From: Vicinamibacterales bacterium
GTDB taxonomy: Bacteria > Acidobacteriota > Vicinamibacteria > Vicinamibacterales > UBA2999
Direction of reading: 5' to 3'
NCBI GenBank assembly: GCA_030680175.1
Contig: JAUXWO010000092.1
Coordinates: 1 to 64,000 of the forward strand
Length of the DNA: 64,000 bases
The stretch's first letter is position 1, and the number at the start of each line of letters is the position of its first letter. Positions 19,802 to 28,324 of this stretch are shown in pieces. The position numbers were made by a program, and so were the translations under genes. The notes below the pieces were generated by a model. The model was not told the origin of the DNA. It worked only from the letters and a program-made list of their open reading frames with translations, and searched no databases.

Positions 19802-20545
19802 TCACTCCCAGCGAAACGTCTTCGACGCCACGGCCGCACAGACGGCAAAGATGGTGGCCAGCCCCGCCACGTGATCCCAGTGCGCGGCCCAGCCGCCGCC
19901 GTCCCAGATGCCCTGCATGAGCGCGACGGCGTGCGTGGTGGGGAGCCCCCACGCCACGACCTCGAGCGTGCGCGGCAGGGCCTCGATCGGAAAGAAGAGG
20001 CCCGACAGCACGACCATCGGGTAGAGCACCGCCGCACCCACCGGCTGCGCGAAGCGCGCCGTGGGCACCACGCTGGCGACGACGAAGCCGAGGGACAGGA
20101 TGCTGAGCACGCTCAGCAGGAGGGCCGCCGAGAAGCCGAGCCAGTGCGGCGTCATCGCGCCCGGGAAGAACTGGCGGCCCGCCGCCATCAGCAGCGCGAG
20201 GCTGGCCAGCGTGAACCCGAGCTTCACCACGACATGTGCGCTCAGGATCGTAAGCGGTGCGAGCGGCGTCGCGCGCAGGCGCTTCAGGATGCCGCCCTCG
20301 CGGTAAATGGCCATGATGGCGACGAGTGACAGCACGGCGCTGACGGCGATGAGCAGCGCCGCGAGAATGGCGACGTTGAACGGCGCCTGTGCGGCGCCCG
20401 GCACGCTGCGCCCGCCGGCGCCGAACGCGCGGCCCAGCAGGATGAAGATCACGACGGGCAGGCCAAGCGTCCCCACGAGCCCCATCGGCTCCCGCGCGAA
20501 GATCTTCGTCTCGAGCCACGCCAGCGCCCAGAGTCCCTTGAGCAT
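19802..20545 (-). CDS. ABC-2 type exporter permease
   Basis: The product is about 247 residues with six membrane segments in the ABC-2/DrrB arrangement, including the family's closing region MVVLSGLFFPIEALPRTLE. It should pair with the ATPase encoded just upstream (20744-21661) to export a drug-like or lipid substrate. The ATG at 20545 (MLKGLWALAWLETKIF) is preferred because it puts the first helix at the usual distance; an earlier start at 20587 would run into the inverted repeat. The substrate is unknown. Confidence 0.85.
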   Translation of the reverse strand: MLKGLWALAWLETKIFAREPMGLVGTLGLPVVIFILLGRAFGAGGRSVPGAAQAPFNVAILAALLIAVSAVLSLVAIMAIYREGGILKRLRATPLAPLTILSAHVVVKLGFTLASLALLMAAGRQFFPGAMTPHWLGFSAALLLSVLSILSLGFVVASVVPTARFAQPVGAAVLYPMVVLSGLFFPIEALPRTLEVVAWGLPTTHAVALMQGIWDGGGWAAHWDHVAGLATIFAVCAAVASKTFRWE

Positions 20546-20584
20546 GTCCAAATGTAGACCAGTCCGCGTGATCACAGCCGATGG

Positions 20585-20737
20585 CAATCCGCAGATTGCG
20601 CGGATAACGCAGATGACGACGATAGGCCCGGGGCCAGTTCGATCAGCAGGGCGTCCCGCGCTCCCGCCGGTCTCAGACCGGCGGCGCGGGACGCGGCGGC
20701 ACCGACCATCTGCGGCATCCGCGTCATCTGCGGATTG
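20585..20737. repeat. Family D inverted-repeat element with nested hairpin
   Basis: Outer arms of 31 bp (20585-20615 and 20707-20737) are made of ATCCGCAGATTnCGCGGAT units and match in inverted orientation with a few mismatches. Inside, GCGTCCCGCG (20651-20660) pairs with CGCGGGACGC (20685-20694), and CCGCCGGTCT pairs with AGACCGGCGG. It lies between the ATPase and permease genes of one operon, so it is transcribed and may process or tune the message. Confidence 0.85.
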
Positions 20738-20743
20738 ACCAGA

Positions 20744-21661
20744 TCAGTCCCGGATCCCGTGGCCCGTCAGCTTCAGGAACACGTCCTCGAGCGTCGGCAC
20801 CTCCGTGCGGAAGCCGCGCACGTGAATGCTCTCGCGGGCGACGGCGTGGATGATGCCGGTGACGAAGTCGTCGCCCTCGCCGTGGAGCGTGTGGGTCTGG
20901 CCCTCGGTCGTGGCATGCCGGACGCCGGGCGCGTCCTTCAGCCGCTCCGCGACGCCGGGGCTGTCGCTCGTGAACACGACGCGCCGCTCGGGGCAGTGGG
21001 TCGCGACGAGATCCGCGGGCGTGCCCATCTCGATGAGGCGCCCGTGCTCGATGATCGCCACGCGGTCGCACAACCGCTCGGCCTCCTCCATCAGGTGCGT
21101 GGTCAGGAACACCGTCTTGCCGCGGTCGCGGATGCCGGTGACCAGCGCCCAGATGGCGCGTCGCGCCTGCGGGTCGAGGCCCGTGGTGAGCTCGTCGAGG
21201 AAGACGACCTCGGGGTCGTGAATCAGCGCGAGCGCGATGAAGAGCCGCTGCTTCTGTCCGCCGGAGAGTGTCATGAACCAGGCGTCGCGCTTGCCCTCCA
21301 GGCCGAGGCGGGCGAGCAGGGCGCCGGCCTCCACCGTGCGCCCGTACAGCGACGCCCAGAGGTCGATGGCCTCCCACACCTTGATGCGCTTCTGCAGGTG
21401 GGCGTCCTGGTGCTGGACGCCGATGCGCTGGCGCAGCGCTGAGGCGTCGCGCACGGGATCCAGTCCGAGCACCGAGATGATGCCGCGATCGGCGCGCCGC
21501 AACCCCTCGACGCACTCCATGGTCGTGGTCTTGCCAGCGCCGTTCGGGCCGATCAACCCGAAGATCTCGCCTTCGCGCACCTCCAGCGACACATCGTCCA
21601 CGGCGACCGTGGCGCCGTACGTCTTGCGGAGATGGGAGACGGTGATGACGGCCGCGGACAT
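20744..21661 (-). CDS. ABC transporter ATP-binding protein (ABC-2 exporter)
   Basis: The 305-residue ATPase has Walker A GPNGAGKTTT near residue 40, Q-loop at VQHQDAH, ABC signature LSGGQKQRL near 140, Walker B EVVFLDELTTGLD and switch histidine in TTHLMEEAE. The C-terminal extension of about 85 residues (from ERRVVFTSD) is usual in the drug/lipid-export DrrA-like group. It energises the permease encoded next. The message continues through a strong hairpin element before that gene. Start ATG at 21661. Confidence 0.9.
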   Translation of the reverse strand: MSAAVITVSHLRKTYGATVAVDDVSLEVREGEIFGLIGPNGAGKTTTMECVEGLRRADRGIISVLGLDPVRDASALRQRIGVQHQDAHLQKRIKVWEAIDLWASLYGRTVEAGALLARLGLEGKRDAWFMTLSGGQKQRLFIALALIHDPEVVFLDELTTGLDPQARRAIWALVTGIRDRGKTVFLTTHLMEEAERLCDRVAIIEHGRLIEMGTPADLVATHCPERRVVFTSDSPGVAERLKDAPGVRHATTEGQTHTLHGEGDDFVTGIIHAVARESIHVRGFRTEVPTLEDVFLKLTGHGIRD

Positions 21662-21784
21662 GGGGACCGGCACAGGATGACACACCTGCGGCGCGTCAAC
21701 GAGGGGTCGCCGCGGGGGGCGATCGAGGTGGTATAACGAAGCGGGCTGTGTGCCCGTGCCGTTCCCACCCACGAGTCCAGAGTG

Positions 21785-22843
21785 ATGCAGATGCCGACGC
21801 CGTCCCGCCGCGAGTTCCTGACAATCACCGCCGCCGCGGCCGCCGCCGCCGGCACGCGCATCACGGCCCAGCCGCAGGCTGCCGTTGCCGCGGTGGTGCG
21901 CCCTCCGCGGCTCCGCCCCGGCGACACCGTCGGCCTCATCAACCCGGCCGGCGCCACCTGGAACCCCGTCGACATCGATATCGTCCGCGAGACGTTCGAG
22001 GCGCTGGAGCTCGGCGTGAAGGTGGGGCAGCACGTGCTGGATCGCCACGGCTATCTGGCGGGACGCGACGAGGACCGCGCGGCGGACGTGAACCGCATGT
22101 TCGCCGACCCCGACGTGAAGGGCCTCGTGTGCATCCGCGGAGGATGGGGCTGCGCGCGGATCCTGCCGCGGATCGACTTCGATCAGATCCGCCGGACGCC
22201 GAAGGTGCTGCTCGGCTACAGCGACATCACGGCGCTCCACACCGCCATCCACGCGCGCACGGGGCTCGTGACATTCCACGGCCCGGTCGGCATCTCGGAG
22301 TGGAACCAGTTCAACGTGGACTGGCTGCGCCGTGTGCTGTTCGAGGGCGAAGCGGTGACGTTCGAGAACGACCGGCGCTTCGACCGCGAAGATTCGCTCG
22401 TGCAGCGCGAGAACCGCATCCGGGTGCTGACGCCGGGCGTCGCGTGCGGGCGGCTGCTCGGCGGCAACCTGACGGTCCTCACCGCCATCGTCGGCTCGCG
22501 GTACCTGCCGGACTTCAAGGGCTGCGTGCTGTTCCTCGAGGATGTCGAAGAGGCGCCCTACCGCATCGACCGGATGCTCACGCAGTTGAAGCTGGCCGGC
22601 ATCCTCGACGCGGCGTCCGCCGTCGTCTTCGGCCGGTGCACGGACTGCAGTCCGGGAAGCGGCTACGGGTCGCTGACGCTGGACGATGTGCTGGTGGACC
22701 ACCTGCGTCCGCTCGGGGTGCCGGCATGGCACGGCGCGCAGATCGGCCACATCGACAAGCAGTTCACGCTGCCGGTGGGCGCCGACGTGGAAGTGGATGC
22801 GGCGAAGGGCACGATCCGGATGATCGCGCCCGCCGTGGCGTAG
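21785..22843 (+). CDS. LD-carboxypeptidase, peptidase family S66, Tat-exported
   Basis: The roughly 352-residue protein has a twin-arginine leader (SRREFLTITAAAAAAAG). The S66 domain follows with the nucleophile serine in LLGYSDITALH, the glutamate in LFLEDVEEAPYRIDRML and the histidine in IGHIDKQFTLPVG. This fits the Ser-Glu-His triad of muramoyl tetrapeptide LD-carboxypeptidase, which trims the terminal D-alanine during murein recycling. Tat export suggests that this copy acts in the periplasm, unlike cytoplasmic LdcA. A GTG at 21782 directly precedes the ATG chosen. Confidence 0.87.
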   Translation: MQMPTPSRREFLTITAAAAAAAGTRITAQPQAAVAAVVRPPRLRPGDTVGLINPAGATWNPVDIDIVRETFEALELGVKVGQHVLDRHGYLAGRDEDRAADVNRMFADPDVKGLVCIRGGWGCARILPRIDFDQIRRTPKVLLGYSDITALHTAIHARTGLVTFHGPVGISEWNQFNVDWLRRVLFEGEAVTFENDRRFDREDSLVQRENRIRVLTPGVACGRLLGGNLTVLTAIVGSRYLPDFKGCVLFLEDVEEAPYRIDRMLTQLKLAGILDAASAVVFGRCTDCSPGSGYGSLTLDDVLVDHLRPLGVPAWHGAQIGHIDKQFTLPVGADVEVDAAKGTIRMIAPAVA

Positions 22844-22872
22844 CGGCGCCTACTCCCACTCCAGGCCAAAGA

Positions 22873-23212
22873 GTCATCCGCAGATTACATGGATTACGCA
22901 GAGACAGACGGCGCGCCAGCGTGTGGGTCAGAGACCTGTGGCCGGCGAGTGGTGTGTCTCGACTGAAGAGGTCCTCGACGGGCGGCGCGGTAGGTGAATC
23001 GTCAACGACACTCCACTCGAGTATCGGTCCGTCGGCGGCGCGAAGCGCCGCGGCCGTGAACGAACGGGGGGCCGAGAGGAGAGCGTTCCCCCGCCATGAG
23101 AGCTCTCCGCTCGACCCCCCGTTCGTTCACGGCCCTGGGCCGGTCTCCGACCGGCCCACGACGGACACAGCCCGTGCGTCAATCTGCGTAATCCGCGCAA
23201 TCTGCGGATGAC
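22873..23212. repeat. Family D element with two nested perfect hairpins
   Basis: Outer arms GTCATCCGCAGATTACATGG (from 22873) and CGCAATCTGCGGATGAC (to 23212) are inverted. The core holds a 20-bp perfect stem (23052-23071 with 23115-23134, GGCCGTGAACGAACG and its complement). Next to it is GGGCCGGTC-TCC-GACCGGCCC at about 23137-23157. This fills the 380-bp gap between two convergent genes. No coding sequence was recognised in it. Confidence 0.85.
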
Positions 23213-23223
23213 CGTCTGCCCGG

Positions 23224-25635
23224 TCACCCTTCGCGCAGCGCCTCGAGCGGGTCCACGCGTGTGGCCCTCAGCGCGGGCACGTAGCTGGCAAGCACGGCGA
23301 CCGCCAGCAGGAACACCGCGACAGCGGCGAAGCTCAGCGGATCGAACGGGCTGACGTTGTAGAGCACGCTCCGCGCCAGCGGCATCGCGGCCGCCGCCAT
23401 GATCAGGCCGATGACGACGCCGACGCCCGCGAGGCGCAGGCCCTGGCCGACAATCAGCGTCAGGACCGCGCGTCGATCGGCGCCGAGCGCCACGCGGACG
23501 CCGATCTCCTGTGTGCGCTGCGAGACGGCATACGCCAGCACGCCGTACACGCCGACCGCCGCCAGCACGAGGCCGACGAGCCCGATCGCCCCGAACACCC
23601 AGCCGAAGAGCCCGAACTGCCAGAAGCTCGTGCGCCGCACCTCTTCGAGCGTGCGGATGAAGAACAGCGGCACGTGCGGATCCGAGGCGCGAATCGCCCC
23701 TCGCACCGCCCCCGTGTAGGACGCCGGGTCGCCCGCCACGCGGATCGTCAGGCCCGTGCTGAGCGACTCCTGATAGCCGTACGGCACGAACGCCGACGCC
23801 GGCGCCTGCGTGGCGCTCGGGTCGATGCCGTACAGCTGCACGTCGGGGACGACGCCGATCACGCGGAACCACTCGCCGTCGCGGTCGGGGGTCTGCAGCC
23901 GGAAGCGCTGCTCCAGCGGGTCCGCATTCGTCCAGAACCGGTTTGCCATCGTCTGGTTGATGACCGCCACCGGCGCACGTGACCAGCCTTCCGCCTCGGT
24001 GAAGTCGCGTCCGCGAATCACGGAGATGCCCAGCGCGCGATGGAACGCCGGCGTGACGCCGGTGAACGTGATGCCCATCCGCTGGCCCTCTTCGGCGGGC
24101 CGCCCCTCGATCTCGGCCTGGCCGCCCCCGCCGCCGCCATCGAGGGGGATCAGGTTCGACGCGAACGCGGCCTCCACGCCCGGCAGCGCCTCGACGCGGC
24201 GCACGACGTCCTCGGCACGGCGCAGTCGCGCGCCCTCCGGGGTGTAGGTCTCGCCCGTCATGTAGAAGCGCAGCGTCAGGAACGGCCGCGTGTCGAACCC
24301 GATGGCATAGCTGTCGAGGTTGCGGAACGTCCGGACGAACAGCATCGCGCCGACCAGCGCGACCACGGCCAGCGACACCTGGGCGACAACGAGCGCGTTG
24401 CGCAGGAAGGAGCGGGCGCCGGTGTTGCCGCGGCCGCCCTCCTTCAAGTGGCTGTACAGGTTGCGTCCCGTGACCTGGACGGCGGGGAAGAGCGCGAACA
24501 CGGCCGCCGTGGCGAGGGTGATGGCCAGCGTGTAGGCGAGCGACCGTGCGTCGAGTTCCCAGCGGACGTAGTACGGCACGCCGTCGGCCGGCATCATCGA
24601 CGCCAGCGCGCGCGTCCCGGCCTGCGCGATCAGCACCCCGAGCGGCACGCTCGCCAGCGCCAGCACGACGCCCTCGGCGAGCAGCTGGCGGATGATGCGC
24701 CCCCGGCCGGCGCCGATCGCCAGCCGGATCGCGAACTCGCGGCTGCGCGTCGTCGCGCGTGCGAGCAGCAGGTTCGCGACGTTCGAGCACGCGATCAGCA
24801 GCACGAACGTCACGCCCGCCATCATCAGGTACAGCACGAGCGGGACTTCGGGCGGCAGGAACGCCTGCCGCAGCGTCTCGACGTGGGCCGTCCAGCCGGT
24901 GTTGGTGGCGGGGTAGTCGTTCGCGAGCCGCGCGGCGATGGCGCCGAGTTCCTCCGCCCCCTGCGTGGGCGACACCCCGGGGCGCAGCCGGCCGAGGGTG
25001 AAGAGCGAACGCGCGCTGCGCGACGGGTTCGCGACGTGCGCCTCGACGGGCACCCACAGCCGCTGGTTGAACGGGAACGCGAAATCGGGCGGCATGACTC
25101 CGACGACGGTGTGCGGGCGCCCGTCGATCAGGATCGACCGGCCCAGGATCGCGGCGTCCTGCTGATACCGCGTCGTCCAGAGCATGTGGCTGAGGAGGAC
25201 GACGCCGGCCGCATTGGGCTGGTCCTCGTCACGCGTGAAGGTGCGGCCGAGGATGGGGTCCGTGCCCAGCATCGGGAACAGATCCCACGAGATCAGCGCG
25301 CCGAGGTAGCGCTCGGGCTCGCCTCCCGCATCCGAGATCGCCATCGCGCGCCCCTGCGCGCCCGCGATCGTCTCGAACGTGGCCGTCTGGTCCTTCCAGT
25401 CGCGCAGCTCGGGCAGCGAGAGCGCCTGCTGATCGCCGTCCTGGTTGCGGACCCCGAGCACGAGCAGCCGGTCGGGGTCGCGGTACGGGTACGGCTGCAG
25501 CAGCACGCCGTCGACGACGCTGAAGATGGTGGTGTTGAGGCCGATGCCCAGGCCGAGGCAGAGGATGGCCACGGTGGCGAAACCCCTGGCGTGCCAGAGG
25601 CCCCGTGCCGCGTAGCGGAGGTCCTGAAGGATCAC
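23224..25635 (-). CDS. ADOP-type FtsX/MacB permease
   Basis: The 803-residue membrane protein has an N-terminal helix with LCLGLGIGLNTTIFSVVDGVLL, the wording of the acidobacterial duplicated orphan permease family. A periplasmic MacB core domain and an FtsX triple-helix block (about 270-420) follow, then a second core and a second FtsX block (about 680-800). The C-terminus reads RVDPLEALREG. These proteins have no adjacent ATPase, as here, and their substrate is not established. The start is taken as GTG at 25635. Reading further upstream would translate the repeat at 25636-25800 into a low-complexity Pro/Thr/His tail, which is unlikely to be real. Confidence 0.9.
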   Translation of the reverse strand: MILQDLRYAARGLWHARGFATVAILCLGLGIGLNTTIFSVVDGVLLQPYPYRDPDRLLVLGVRNQDGDQQALSLPELRDWKDQTATFETIAGAQGRAMAISDAGGEPERYLGALISWDLFPMLGTDPILGRTFTRDEDQPNAAGVVLLSHMLWTTRYQQDAAILGRSILIDGRPHTVVGVMPPDFAFPFNQRLWVPVEAHVANPSRSARSLFTLGRLRPGVSPTQGAEELGAIAARLANDYPATNTGWTAHVETLRQAFLPPEVPLVLYLMMAGVTFVLLIACSNVANLLLARATTRSREFAIRLAIGAGRGRIIRQLLAEGVVLALASVPLGVLIAQAGTRALASMMPADGVPYYVRWELDARSLAYTLAITLATAAVFALFPAVQVTGRNLYSHLKEGGRGNTGARSFLRNALVVAQVSLAVVALVGAMLFVRTFRNLDSYAIGFDTRPFLTLRFYMTGETYTPEGARLRRAEDVVRRVEALPGVEAAFASNLIPLDGGGGGGQAEIEGRPAEEGQRMGITFTGVTPAFHRALGISVIRGRDFTEAEGWSRAPVAVINQTMANRFWTNADPLEQRFRLQTPDRDGEWFRVIGVVPDVQLYGIDPSATQAPASAFVPYGYQESLSTGLTIRVAGDPASYTGAVRGAIRASDPHVPLFFIRTLEEVRRTSFWQFGLFGWVFGAIGLVGLVLAAVGVYGVLAYAVSQRTQEIGVRVALGADRRAVLTLIVGQGLRLAGVGVVIGLIMAAAAMPLARSVLYNVSPFDPLSFAAVAVFLLAVAVLASYVPALRATRVDPLEALREG

Positions 25636-25800
25636 GGGAGTGGGTAGTCGGTAGTGGGGAGTGGGTAGTGGGGAGTGGGTAGTAGTCGTGGGCGGTGGGA
25701 CGTGGATAGTAGGAGCTAGCTGGAGCAGCACGCTCCACTACCGACTACCCACTACCCACTCCCCACTACCCACTCCCCACTACCGACTACCCACTCCCCA
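25636..25800. repeat. Family C inverted-repeat element (GGGTAGTGGGGAGT arms)
   Basis: The left arm (from 25636) and right arm (to 25800) are reverse complements over almost 50 bp, built of GTGGGTAGTGGGGAG units. The core of about 40 bp (25696-25734) is unrelated. It fills the space between the sulfite-oxidase-like gene and the ADOP start codon. The G-rich arms could also form quadruplexes. Confidence 0.85.
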
Positions 25801-25806
25801 CGCGCC

Positions 25807-26964
25807 TCAGGAGATGACGACCGTCCGCGGGTGCTGCGAGTTGTCCTCGAGGAACGTCTTCTTGTTCGCCAGATCCTCGAGCGTGGGCTGCACCAGCCCG
25901 TTCGCGTCCGTCACGCGTGAGACGAGCGTGTGTTCACCCGGCGTGGCGCCTCTCCAGTCGTAGGTGAAGAGCTTCCACGAGTACTTCTCGCGCGTCGACG
26001 GGTCGAGCGTCGCCGGCTGCCACGGGCCATCGTCCACCTTCACCTCGACCGACCGGATCGGCGTGCCGTCGTTCAGCACGACGCCGAGGACGCGGTGCTG
26101 GCCGCCGACGGCGGTGATGCGCGCGATGAACGACTTGAGCTGCTGGCGCGTGATGGGCTTCTCGGTCCACTTCATCTCGCCGTTGATCGTCTCGCCGCGC
26201 AGCGTGCGATACCAGCGGGTCTGGAACTTGCCGAGGTAGGCCACGTCCTGCGCGTGGATCTCGGCGAGCCACTTCACGTTCGGCGCGCCGTACCAGCCGG
26301 GCACGAGCAGCCGCAGCGGCGAGCCCTGGTGGCGGGTGAGCGGTTCGCCGTTCATCGCGAAGGCGAGCAGCGCGTCGGTGGTCATCGCCTGGCCGCGCGT
26401 CAGGCTGCGGCCGTACTGCTGCTCGACGTCGAACTTCTGCGTGCGGAACTCGACGGACTCCGGGCCGCGGTCGGCGCCGAAGAACACGACCTCGTGCGCG
26501 TCGGCCTCGAGGCCCGCGCGGTCGAGGACGGCGCGCAGCGGCACGCCCGTCCAGCGCGCGTTGCCGGACAGCCCCTGCAGCGGCCGGCGGTTGCCGGAGC
26601 ACTCGAAGCCCGCGACGAGGTCGGTCGTGCCGAGCGCGCGGAGATCGTCGAGCGAGAGCGACAGCTCCCGATCGACCATGCCCGAGACGCGCAGCCGGAA
26701 GGTGGCCGGGTCCACGACCGGGTGGCCGTAGTGCTGGGTAGTGAAGAACTGATCGGCCGGCGTGATCGGGCCCGTGATGGTGCGGACGTCGAGCAGCCGG
26801 CGGTCGGCGGCCGGGTTCGTGTTGAAGTTCTCGGGCCATTCGGTGAACGGCACGACGACTTCGCCCTGCGCCAGTGCCGGCATGGCCCACTCGGGCAGGC
26901 CGAGCATCGACAGCCCGGCAACGGCGAGACTCCCCTTCAGAACTTCCCGGCGGCTGTGGCGCAT
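25807..26964 (-). CDS. Tat-exported sulfite-oxidase-fold molybdoenzyme
   Basis: The 385-residue precursor has a twin-arginine leader (HSRREVLKGSLAVAGLSML). The molybdopterin domain follows with the molybdenum-ligating cysteine C122 in GFECSGNRRPLQG, then the C-terminal dimerisation domain (from about 285, TEKPITRQQLKSFIARI). That makes it SoxC/SorA-like rather than the shorter YedY/MsrP type. It should oxidise sulfite or a related sulfur compound in the periplasm. No cytochrome c partner is adjacent; the next gene upstream encodes a NapH-like membrane ferredoxin that could exchange electrons with it. ATG at 26964 has CAGGAGG seven bases upstream. Confidence 0.88.
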   Translation of the reverse strand: MRHSRREVLKGSLAVAGLSMLGLPEWAMPALAQGEVVVPFTEWPENFNTNPAADRRLLDVRTITGPITPADQFFTTQHYGHPVVDPATFRLRVSGMVDRELSLSLDDLRALGTTDLVAGFECSGNRRPLQGLSGNARWTGVPLRAVLDRAGLEADAHEVVFFGADRGPESVEFRTQKFDVEQQYGRSLTRGQAMTTDALLAFAMNGEPLTRHQGSPLRLLVPGWYGAPNVKWLAEIHAQDVAYLGKFQTRWYRTLRGETINGEMKWTEKPITRQQLKSFIARITAVGGQHRVLGVVLNDGTPIRSVEVKVDDGPWQPATLDPSTREKYSWKLFTYDWRGATPGEHTLVSRVTDANGLVQPTLEDLANKKTFLEDNSQHPRTVVIS

Positions 26965-27004
26965 GATCCTGCCTCCTGAAGGGGAATAGTAGATCAAGTC
27001 GAGG

Positions 27005-27230
27005 CGCGGAGGGGTCGTGGGTCGTGGGTAAGTGGGTGGTGGGTAAGTGGGTCGTGGGTAAGTGGGTGGTGGGTGGTGGGTTGTGGTCGGGGGTGGTGGG
27101 TGGTGTGTGGGTAGGGCGGCGCTGCGGGCGGGTGGCCCCGGCGCGACCTCGCCGTCCCCCCGACCCACTACCCACTACCCACTACCCACTACCCACTACC
27201 CACCCCCCACTACCCCCCCCCACCCCCCCC
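27005..27230. repeat. Family C inverted-repeat element
   Basis: The left side (27010-27110) is a run of GGGTAAGTGGGTGGT units with many GGG triplets spaced by 3-5 bases. The right side (about 27165-27230) is ACCCACTACCC in the opposite sense. It extends right up to the stop codon of the NapH-like gene. The G-rich strand is a strong quadruplex candidate. Confidence 0.8.
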
Positions 27231-28276
27231 TACGGATGCCCGAACGAGCCGGCTCTGGGGATGAGCTCGTAGAAGATCGCCTCGGGCACGTTCGTGTGCC
27301 AGCCGCCCGTCGCGCGGGCGTAGCCGACGACGCTCAGGAAGATGAGCGTGACGCCGGCCGCCACGGCCCACGCCGGCACACGGCGGCGCGGCCGGACGAG
27401 CGGCAGCGTGCGCAGGTCGAGCGCGTCCTTCACCGGGCACACGGACACGCACGTCATGCAGCCGGTGCACTCCGGCGTCTTCACCGTGCGGAGCCGGTCC
27501 ACCGGCAGCAGCGACGGGCAGGCGGTGGCGCACTTGCCGCAGTCGATGCACGAGACCACGTCACGCGTGATGCGCAACGGGCTCAGCATCGACGCGAGCC
27601 CCATCAGCGCGCCGTAGGGGCACAGGTAACGGCACCACGCGTTCTTCGTCACGACCGACAGGATCACGAGCAGCGAGGTGACGAAGATCGTCGTCCGGCC
27701 CGGGCTGCGGAAGAAGTCGAGCATCTTCACGTCGGCGACGAGCCCGTAGGGGCTCGCGAGGAACGCGCGGAGCTCCTCGGCCGGCATCCGCAGGACGACC
27801 CAGAGGAAGAGGCCGAGCAGGATGTACTTCAGGCTGCGCAGCGGGATGTCGAGCCAGCGCGGCGGCGCGAGGTTGCGGCGGAACAGCGCCTGGCCCCCTT
27901 GCCACAGCCACTCCGAGATCGTGCCGATCGGGCAGAGCCAGCTGCAGAACGCCTTGCGGAAGACGAACGAGATCGCGAGGAAGGCGACGAGCAGGAACAT
28001 CCCGGCGGGATGCACCTCGGGCAGCAGCCCCGTCACCGTGTAGCACTTCAGGTTCATCAGCGACGCGATCGGCAGCCAGCCCTCGACGCCCGGGGGACGC
28101 GTGACGTAGAGGGAGTCGCCGCCGGTCTCGAAGTGGCGGACCCAGACGTAGAAGCGCGCGCCGATCCAGAGGTTCAGGAGCAGGAAGGCGAGCTGCACGC
28201 CACGGCGGACGAGCAGCGTCTGATCGGGGGGGCGCTTGAGGTAGGCGCGGGCCACGGGGACATCTCCTGTCCCCAT
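27230..28276 (-). CDS. NapH-like membrane polyferredoxin
   Basis: The 348-residue protein has about five membrane segments and two membrane-edge motifs CSWLCPIG and CRYLCPYG, the CxxxCP pair of the NapH/RdxA family. A two-cluster ferredoxin domain near residues 235-295 (CIDCGKCATACP and CTGCMTCVSVCP) binds two [4Fe-4S] clusters. A final membrane helix follows. Such proteins pass quinol electrons to periplasmic or membrane partners. Placed between an exported molybdoenzyme and an exported peroxiredoxin on the same strand, it is a candidate electron supplier or acceptor for them. The stop codon lies at the edge of the repeat. Confidence 0.87.
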   Translation of the reverse strand: MGTGDVPVARAYLKRPPDQTLLVRRGVQLAFLLLNLWIGARFYVWVRHFETGGDSLYVTRPPGVEGWLPIASLMNLKCYTVTGLLPEVHPAGMFLLVAFLAISFVFRKAFCSWLCPIGTISEWLWQGGQALFRRNLAPPRWLDIPLRSLKYILLGLFLWVVLRMPAEELRAFLASPYGLVADVKMLDFFRSPGRTTIFVTSLLVILSVVTKNAWCRYLCPYGALMGLASMLSPLRITRDVVSCIDCGKCATACPSLLPVDRLRTVKTPECTGCMTCVSVCPVKDALDLRTLPLVRPRRRVPAWAVAAGVTLIFLSVVGYARATGGWHTNVPEAIFYELIPRAGSFGHP

Positions 28277-28324
28277 GGTCCCGCCACTGTCATCCGCCCG
28301 CCATGACGGGCGTCATATGCCCGG

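Noticed and set aside
25636-25731. Upstream ATG at 25731 as the ADOP permease start
   Set aside because: It would add a Pro/Thr/His low-complexity stretch translated from the repeat. The GTG at 25635 begins the conserved N-terminus directly.
25636-25800. Regular short repeats that could be taken for a CRISPR array
   Set aside because: Units are only 7-14 bp, there are no unique spacers of equal length, the two halves are in opposite orientation, and no cas gene is present.
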